A stretch of 64,000 nt of DNA from Artocarpus heterophyllus (taxonomy: Eukaryota; Streptophyta; Magnoliopsida; Rosales; Moraceae): contig JAJQZP010000440.1 of assembly GCA_025403435.1 (NCBI GenBank), positions 496,001 through 560,000 of the forward strand. The letters are read 5' to 3'. The stretch's first letter is position 1. Every line of letters begins with the position of its first letter. The translations under genes and the position numbers were made by a program. This document shows positions 56,803 to 64,000 of the stretch, piece after piece. The notes beneath the pieces were generated by a model. The model was not told the origin of the DNA. It did not search any database and worked only from the letters and a program-made list of their open reading frames with translations.

Positions 56803-58715
56803 TGTGACACCCGTTATTCTCCTAACGGGTATTGAGGTAATTAAATTAATTTTTAATGTATAAAAAAATTGCTTCATTTAAATTTATTTTATAATATTTA
56901 TTTTTATCTATTTTTAAGTTTTCTAAAATTCTCCTATATTTATTTAGTATGATTACTAAAAAGCCTTAGAACTTCTAATAAATCTCAAAAATGTCATATT
57001 GGCATTATGTGTGTTAAAGTCTTTAGATGAGACATAAGGATATATTTTCCAACTACTCTTGACCCTCATTTTCTTTATTTCCTCCGTGACATGCTTCAAC
57101 ATGTCTCCTCTATAATTGTTTCTATCACTTCTCTTCAAAGACTTCATCTTTTCTTCCTTTCTCTTCCACGGTTCCCACACTCTTCTTCTTATTTCTTTGC
57201 TGAAGCAAAATACTTAGAGAACTTCTTCAAGGCAGCCATAAAAATTAGCCACGATCACCTCCATTTGAGCAAGAATTTCAGTCATACCGAAGTAAAGGAA
57301 CCTGTTTTGAAGCCATTTCAAGCTTCCAATTAACCATAATCCGAGGTTAGAATCTTATGAACAAATTTGCGTTCTTAAACCTAAGTATATGTTTGTTGCT
57401 ATTTTGGAGCATATGTATGAAGTCTAAGTGTATATGCCCTAGACAGAAAATTTATATTGTTAAACTTTGTAATACCTCTATGGGCAGTGGTTATTTCTTG
57501 AAATTCTAAGATTAAATTAAAATAAATTTTATGAATGTAGTTGTATGTTGTGCTTTAGTTTTAATTGTCCTTATGCACGCCTTAGGATCAAGGGAGTATG
57601 GAGCTAACGTTAATTGATTCCAGGATTAAGAGACTGTTGATAAGCTTAAAAGGTAGGGATTCTATTACTCATCTTTTGTGAGGTTTTTATAGAATTAAAA
57701 TTGATTGTTTTGCCGCAATATATATATATCTATGTTGAACTGATATTATATGTGTATCACGTATGAAACTATGACATGGACTCGTCTTGTATTGTACGGC
57801 GAGGAACATAATGAATTGACACATGTTATAAATTGAGAAGCATGGTTAGGAAAACTAACTCTATTGATAATGATTCAATATAGAGAAATTGTGAGACATG
57901 AAGAGGGCGACGGTTACGTCCTTGGGCATGAATACCCTAAAAGGTAAAATAGGGGGAAGGCGATGACGCTTCCTTGGGTTGAAAGTCCCAGAACACACTG
58001 TACAGGAATCGATTTGGTGAGGACTCGGGGCTTGATGTCCCCTCACCGGAACACCCTTGAATGTTTATAGGGTGATCAAGTGCGCCCATTTGGGTTTCGA
58101 TGAGTTGAGTGATACTCAATTTAACATGGATACCTAGGAACAATGATGATTGGTAATATTTGTATAAATGTGTAATTATGACACTTGGTAACGATTAACT
58201 ACGGTATCCATAAGATGTGATCATAATAAACCTCATAATCTGGAATATGATGTAACTTACTAACCATGCAGATTTTAATGTGGTAATGATAGAGGTGAGT
58301 AATGGCTTTCTCTACTGAGCATAGTGTTGCTCATTCCCTTATGTTTATATCTTTTCAGGACTCACTAAGTGTGAGGTGGCTACGAGAAATATAGTTGAGG
58401 ACGTGATGTAGCTATATTACATTGGGACTGCTTCAATTGTTGAGAATGTTCTTCATGATAATGTAAGCATCAATTGTTACTTTCTGTGACTGTATTACAA
58501 TGTGTTGAGGGATAAAATGATGATGACAACAGTTTATATTATTAAATTTAAGGTGCTACATTAAACTGTGGTTTATTTGTCGTTTATATTTTTATTTTTG
58601 AGTTGGGAGTTTTCATTTAAGTCCCGGGCAAATTTTATTTTTAAGGTTTTACTTTTATTATTTATTTTTATTTTATCTCATTAAAAACTGTTAACCCCCA
58701 TATAGGGGCGTTACA
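56803..58715 (+). mobile_element. Solo LTR of the cargo-element family, TSD CTACC
   Basis: Begins TGTGACACCCG and ends GGGGCGTTACA with CTACC at 56798-56802 and 58716-58720. 1913 bp. Relative to the 2360-bp LTRs it lacks about 400 bp, joined at ATGAAT near 57536, and about 56 bp, joined at an AAATTTG repeat near 57364, besides scattered substitutions. It is in opposite orientation to the full element. Confidence 0.93.
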
Positions 58716-59350
58716 CTACCCCACTCTTCTTATGACAGCCCGCTTATAATATTAATGGTGTAATACTTAGGCCCCTAAAGATAAAATGAATAATGTTTTA
58801 ATATGGAAGTTTAAATAAAAAGAAATGTTCTACATAAACTTGTGCTTCATGCACTACTATGATTACGATTACGTTGTACTGTAATGATTTTTATGAAATG
58901 TTTTATGCTGTGAGATAGCAATGTGTACTTATTAAGCTTATGTTTACTTAGTTTATATCTTATTGCAGATAAGAATAAGTTGTAGGTTGACTGGGATGGA
59001 GGATAAAGACAAGCGTGTGTGCAAGAAGTGTTGGATTGAAAACGAAGTCATGTCATGAAGGATTTTAAACTCAAACAAAATTTAATATATTATGTTCCAT
59101 ATTTTTATTTGTGTGAGACCAGTTCTGTTGGTGATAAGTTCTTGTAAAAACTTATGTTTTATTGAGTGCAATTTGCATTTTAGATTTTTAGTTTCTTAGT
59201 TTATTTATTAAAGAATACGTTGTATAGTTCATTTATTCATAATTAGTGTTAATTTGTTCTTTGATTAGAAGTTAAGAGTGCTTGTATTATATGTGTGAGT
59301 TTGTATTTGCTAAATAAATATATTTTTTTGTAAACTTAATTTTCTGTAGG
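58716..59350 (+). repeat. Old long LTR, terminal part
   Basis: TTATTAAGCTTATGTTTACT followed by TTGCAGATAAG and a GACTGGGATGG segment is R/U5-like gypsy LTR wording, in plus orientation. It continues the LTR from 44372. The 3' end of that LTR could not be fixed. Confidence 0.5.
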
Positions 59351-60149
59351 TGGTTAGTTAGTCGAATGCTTTAGATGTTCCGTTGGGCTAACTAAGGAGG
59401 TAAAGTTAAATCTGATAAGTAGTTTTTTAAAAAATATATATGTGTGTGTTTCTGGGATATTTCTCTAAGTGTTGTTGATTTTTTTAAACTTTTTATTGGT
59501 AATTATTAAGTTTAACGGTAAAAACAATGTTCCCTATAGTGCCCGTAAAAGCAACTCTATTGAAGATGCCAGAACAATTGAACAAAGGGAGCTCTTATGG
59601 TTGGACAGAAAAATTTACCTTACTTGTATGTGTTGTTATTTTAATTATTGAGTTAAATTTTCAATGGTCTAATTTATGAGTGTTCATGTTCAAAATTTAC
59701 AACACACGATGCAAAATTACTTTCAATTATAAATCAGACTTTTGAAAATTTATTAGGTGTTTGCAAGCATTGGTTTGAACTTATTTTTATTAAAAACATC
59801 ATTGTATGTGAGAGGTTTACATTATAATAACCAAAAGTTTTGGTTGAAACTACTCATACCTAATACCCCATTTTAGTAGTTAAAATGACAATACCTACCT
59901 CTCAGACAAAATGCATGTTCTACCATAAAAATAGAAATATGTGTATGCTTTAATTGTGTTTGATGATGTGACAATTTATATTACTTGCTATATTATGTTA
60001 AGCGACCTAATAATTTTAAATATAAATTAAATTCTAATAATTTTAAACATGAAATTAATAAATTTTTTTTATGGAAAAAAAATGGAAAACAAGGTAAAGG
60101 AAGGGAATTAAAATAAAATAGAATTGGGAATCAATTTTGTTCCACGCAT
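59351..60149. other. AT-rich spacer, no gene seen
   Basis: A 60-codon frame at 59469-59651 has no recognisable similarity. No repeat family was identified. Confidence 0.4.
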
Positions 60150-60235
60150 TGCCTATCAAGCCTTGTATCTCTTAAACTAGATCTACTGCCTTTTTTTTTT
60201 TTTTTTTGCAGTGATTCACGAAATTCACTGGATTT
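60150..60235 (+). pseudogene. ERD2-like: Second ERD2 remnant, penultimate exon
   Basis: Reads AYQALYLLN, then TAG where Trp is expected, then IY, a run of about 18 T ending GCAG, then HEIHWI before donor GTAAGC at 60236. It is homologous to 30609-30686, and the following intron (CCAGCCACTTxATAxACTA, ATTAATGAGTATTTTTT) matches closely. It belongs to the duplicated ERD2-laccase block. Confidence 0.8.
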
Positions 60236-60348
60236 GTAAGCATTGTTAATTGTTTTATCTTGCCTCATCAAGTTTTAATATTCCAGCCACTTCATATACT
60301 ATTAATATTACTATTAATGAGTATTTTTTTTCTTCACCCCGTTCACAG

Positions 60349-60420
60349 CTTGGGTTTTCCAAACTGCCTTGTATACATATCAACTACTGTATCCAAAAGC
60401 TTGCTTCCATGGTGTACTAT
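60349..60420 (+). pseudogene. ERD2-like: Second ERD2 remnant, last exon
   Basis: After acceptor TTCACAG the bases CTTGGGTTTxC match the exon at 30804, but deletions and shifts follow quickly. It is clearly dead. Confidence 0.7.
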
Positions 60421-61129
60421 TTTTTTCCTTTCTTTCTTTCCTTTTTTTTTTTTTTTCCTTAATAAGTACTCTTTTTCTTTGATAGTGTATTTATTTAAAC
60501 TTCTTGCTTGAGTTGGATCAATGACTCAATGCTGGCTTATAAGCTCATTAACCAAAAAAAAAAAAGCTGCAGCAAAAGTGCTGCGAAGGAAAAAAAAAAG
60601 TGTTTATACACAAGTTGTAGAACTCATTCTTGTATTTTCCCTTTCTTGTTTGTTATTATGCTCAAAATAATTGGCTTCTTGTTATATCCTTGATATTAGG
60701 TCCAGATATTTCGTCATTTTTGCTTCATTTATTATCATTGTGTGCTAGAAGTATGATTAGAACTGAAACTTTTAAACTAAAAATTATAAATATGAGAGTT
60801 TTACTGAAAGCCATGTTCATTCCCACGACATGTGCCTCTCCAAGTGGCAATGCATAAATCATGCCTCTATTTCACCGAACAAAAGAATACACTTCATTAT
60901 TATCTTTAAGCAGTGATAGAGTCTGAAATTTTTGTAAGTAGGGGCTAGTAATTAACAAAAATTTAATCAAAATAAATATATATCAACACACTATAATTAT
61001 TCCCGATTCACTATCACTCCTATTGAGTTTTTAGGGAAAGTGATATCTTAAATGAGGGCTGTAAAATTAATTTAAATTTTTAGTAGGAATTCTTGTATAT
61101 TAATAAGATCACATAATACTCTCATTTAT

Positions 61130-61215
61130 GTATACAGGAGTTTAAAAAAAAAAAAAAAAACCTGAGTAGGGGCTTAAGCCCCCACTCATCCTCTACTAGC
61201 TCCACGGGTGTTTTT
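61130..61215. repeat. A-run and AGGGGCTTAAGCCCCC palindrome in intron of laccase pseudogene
   Basis: A 17-base A run (about 61144-61160) is followed by the inverted repeat GGGGCTTAAGCCCC and CTCTACTAGCTCCAC. This is absent from the intact laccase intron, so it is an insertion, probably the end of a transposable element. Confidence 0.5.
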
Positions 61216-62210
61216 TAAGGGAAAATTACATGTACCACCACCAGATTTTCATCAATAGTACAGCAAAACTAGAAACAAATGAAACAAAAGGAGAATTCTC
61301 TGTGAGATATAGAAAAACATGTTACTTATGTTGCACAACTTTGAACCAACGTATTTTTATCAAGTTTTGTTAAGTATATATACCTCTTCATTTTTGATAT
61401 GATCGTAATATAATATGATGGTTTGAAGCTGTACAATGAGGTATTTCTTTTGTACCTTCGTAAAACGAAAAATATATAAATAGTAGCTAACATGATGTAT
61501 ATACCAGGATTATTTGTCTTAAATCTGAAAGTGGTCCTGCCATTTAAAAGGACAGTAACAGTGTTCTGAAGGGGAGGATCAATAAGGTTGGACTTCAAAG
61601 GATCCTTGTGGTTATCAAAATTAACAAAGCCCCATCCAACCACATACAAAGTAAATCCATGCGGATGCATAGGATGTTCACTCCCGCCAACTAAACTCGT
61701 CCCTTGAAATACAATCTTCACATTCGAGTTGTACGCCACCACCTTCACCTCCGTCCCTCTCTTCAGTGTCTCCAAGTACAACGAAGGATCTTCAATCGTG
61801 AAGTTGAATTTCAGCAAACTCAACATTAATGTAATAATAGTAAGCTTTTAACATGTCAATTGATTTTGGGCCTAAACGAGACCCATGAGGCCCTTGACAC
61901 GAAACAGTGTCATTATAGGAAGGAGGCTTGGGGATCAAAGGAGGAGATAAAGAGGGAGTACTGGTGTTATTAGTTTGGTTTTGTTTGTAGTGTATGTTGG
62001 CTGCGGTTGCGGTTGGGGTGTTATCGATTGCACGAAGTAGCTTTTAGCTGCTATGAAAACAAGAGGTCAATGGAGATGTAGTCAGTGAGACATGGTTTGA
62101 TGTAGCTTGCGTCTGAGCCAACGATAGCTTAGGTGTGGTTGGCGATGGCAACGAAGAGGACATTCTACAAGGTGGCATTCAATAGACCAAGTAGGTAAGT
62201 CTTACCCAAG

Positions 62211-62664
62211 GGTGAAAATATGAATATCGGTACTTTAAATTTACAAAAATTTCGAAGAAAATATTGATATCAGTGGAAATATTGAAAAAATTACAAAAAT
62301 TATGAATTTTTGTTTTATATTGAAATTTTGATATAAACTAAGATTGTGTAAAAAAACAATACTCTACAACCCTTGATAAATCAATATTTTTACTGATTTA
62401 TTATGGTATTAACCAAAATTTTCCTTAAATATTAGCATTCGGACAAAAATTTCTCTATATTTTTAAAACTTTGTTCGAAATTTTAGAATTTCTAAAGTCT
62501 CAAAACATCCTCTAGGATTAAATTAAAACAACTCTCAAAGTTGTTTTAAAAATTTTGATAAATATTCGAAAAAAATTGTTTATACCCAAAAGATATTTCG
62601 GGACCTTTGAATTATGAAAATTTCAGGGAAAATTTCAGAAATATAAGAGAAATTTTTGTCCATG
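62211..62664. mobile_element. Mutator-like insertion candidate, 11-12 bp TSD
   Basis: The 12-base sequence GTCTTACCCAAG occurs at 62199-62210 and again at 62665-62676, while the intact laccase has it once. The 454-bp AT-rich insert begins GGTGAAAATATG and ends TTTTTGTCCATG. A target duplication of this size fits Mutator-type elements; clear long inverted ends were not seen. Confidence 0.65.
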
Positions 62665-63288
62665 GTCTTACCCAAGTCAACCTGTAGCTTGAATGAGCAT
62701 GCCATCAAAGGGTGCCTTCTTCTGCCTAAATTTGGCTCCTAGTTGAAGTGGGCATTGTATGATGTATTTAGGACCATCTGACCATGGATTCCTTGGTTGT
62801 CTTACTTCATGTCTGAGAATTGTTGATTGAATTTAATGAGAAGGAGAAGAAAAAATTATAAGAACAATAATGGGAGGAAGTCTCAACAATTAACATATTT
62901 ATTATTGGTTGTCTTTGTGACTACTGACTACTATTATGTTATATATATATATATATGGTCACTGACAATATATTTGTATATATCTTTTTTAAAGTGACAC
63001 GTACACGCATGGTGATGTATGATATATGGCACTGATGAATGACAGTGCTCAAAAGAAGATGCATCAAATACCAGTGGATTGTAACGTTACGGTTTCCCTT
63101 GTTATAAACAATGACCATGACGGTATCTACTCTGCGAAATTTACCGTTTAATGTCAAGATGTTCTTGGTGCTGCACAGCCTTGTGTAAAGGGTTTCTTCC
63201 AACTGTACACATCATGTGCAGAATACTTAACAGATTTTACGTAAGAATGCAGGCAGAATACAAATTTAGGCCCTATGGCCATACAAAT

Positions 63289-63293
<5 letters not shown>

Positions 63294-63326
<33 letters not shown>
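63294..63326. repeat. Microsatellite (TA)n
   Basis: About 16 TA units at the position matching 38021-38051. Confidence 0.9.
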
Positions 63327-63327
<1 letters not shown>

Positions 63328-63504
63328 CTAGCTCCCACATAATGTGCGTGTATGTATGAAGTCTATATAAAGGTTACCACAAAAGAATAACGAGCCCAAG
63401 CTTGGCATTGGAAGACGCCAACGAGCACTAGAACCCCTCAAAGTTGCAGCTTAAAAACAACCTTCATGATCACCAACTCTTTTTGAACCTTTCATACTTC
63501 AAGT

Positions 63505-64000
63505 CATGGTTTGGCAAGCTGGTGCCCGAGATCGACAGGCTAGTGAAACATAAATCATTACACGATTTGCCATAGACGGCAGGCCGATGGTCTGGTTTGG
63601 TAGGTTGATGGTTAGAATCGGCATGCCAGTGGCTAGGTTCAATATGCCAATGGAGTGTAAATCCCGTTATGCGTTTTCACGCGTTTTGATCCGGATTTCA
63701 ACTCAGTTTTAAATTTAGAAGCCTTATCTAAGTGGAATTAACTCCCAGCAACCTACTATAAATAGGATACTTATTCCTATTGTAATTTAATATCACTAGA
63801 GAAATTTAGAGAGTATTCAAGTGAGAGAAACTCTGAAACTACTAGAGGGCTATTGTTCATCATCCCAAACCTTAGCTCTGTTTTCTCTTGTGTGGTTGGA
63901 AGGAGACGTTGCCAAGGAGGAGAATTGAACGACATGTGCCCACTCGCACTCCAGTTGTAGAAAAAAACATAGCAAAAAAGACTTGTTGGTTGAAGCTCTT
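63505..64000 (+). repeat. LTR-like sequence at window edge
   Basis: Short related phrases (TGGTTTGGCAAGCTGG, TGGTTTGGTAGGTTGATGG) are followed by a TATA box in ACTATAAATAGG (about 63758) and a leader-like segment (GAGAGAAACTCTGAAACT). The arrangement suggests U3-R of an LTR element that runs out of the window. No end or TSD is visible. Confidence 0.4.

Larger units (their letters stand above)
60804..63467 (-). pseudogene. Laccase pseudogene, duplicate of 32416-38218
   Basis: Minus strand, in order: exon 1 from 63467 (MKVVFKLQL then stop), exon 2 near 63200-63070 ([20 protein letters not shown], with a gap where PGPTIYAR should be), part of exon 3 near 62800-62690, a direct join of exon 3 to the start of exon 5 with exon 4 and both introns gone, a 454-bp insertion (62211-62664), decayed exon 5 (62210-61505) and exon 6 (60866-60804). 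The type 2/3 motif reads HPMHPHG, and the last exon (HCHLERHMSW) has a one-base deletion. The copper sites HWHG and HAH are disrupted or missing. Confidence 0.92.

Overview
The window is AT-rich nuclear DNA from a flowering plant, almost certainly a eudicot. It holds a six-exon plant laccase with GT-AG introns, a plant-type ERD2/KDEL-receptor gene in pieces, and Ty1-copia, Ty3/gypsy-type, LINE and MITE insertions nested in one another. I see no tRNA, rRNA or CRISPR. Only one host gene looks intact: a laccase on the minus strand, exons between 32416 and 38218, 575 codons.

Left part (1-30.9 kb). Solo LTRs and MITEs come first, then exon 1 of an ERD2 (K/HDEL receptor) gene at 4859. The rest of that gene follows in order on the same strand (11013, 11643, 30609, 30804) but is stretched over 26 kb and decayed. 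Copia-1 (5042-10726, minus) sits in its first intron. A 5'-truncated LINE (minus) sits in a later intron. The LINE was itself hit by a solo LTR (12316-13369), by Copia-3 (13655-23984) and by Copia-2 (24104-29608, nearly intact). Copia-3 contains a solo LTR (15038-16447) and a gypsy-type solo LTR (18899-23568), which contains a further solo LTR (19135-20609). Target-site duplications (TSDs) prove most of these borders.

Middle (30.9-44.4 kb). The intact laccase, its TA-rich upstream region, a copia-like LTR (from 40909), and a short duplicated block (39.88-40.27 and 44.03-44.29 kb).

Right part (44.4-59.3 kb). An old long LTR (from 44372, plus strand, with a duplicated promoter) was hit by a very young LTR retroelement (44548-53526, minus; two 2360-bp LTRs; TSD GATAA; tRNA-iMet primer site; polypurine tract). 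It carries no gag or pol. It has two open reading frames instead: a 173-residue basic, cysteine-rich protein reminiscent of the nucleic-acid-binding proteins of plant betaflexiviruses, and a 229-residue intronless LOG-like (cytokinin riboside 5'-monophosphate phosphoribohydrolase family) protein. A solo LTR of the same family lies nearby in the opposite orientation (56803-58715, TSD CTACC). This cargo-carrying element is the best candidate for an undescribed system here.

Right end (60.1-64 kb). A second, decayed copy of the ERD2 3' end plus laccase block, showing that the ancestral convergent pair was duplicated, then the edge of another LTR-like sequence.

A second theme is a 12-bp palindrome, GCGCCTAGGCGC, repeated at 22-bp spacing just upstream of the TATA box in the LTRs of at least two unrelated retroelement families.
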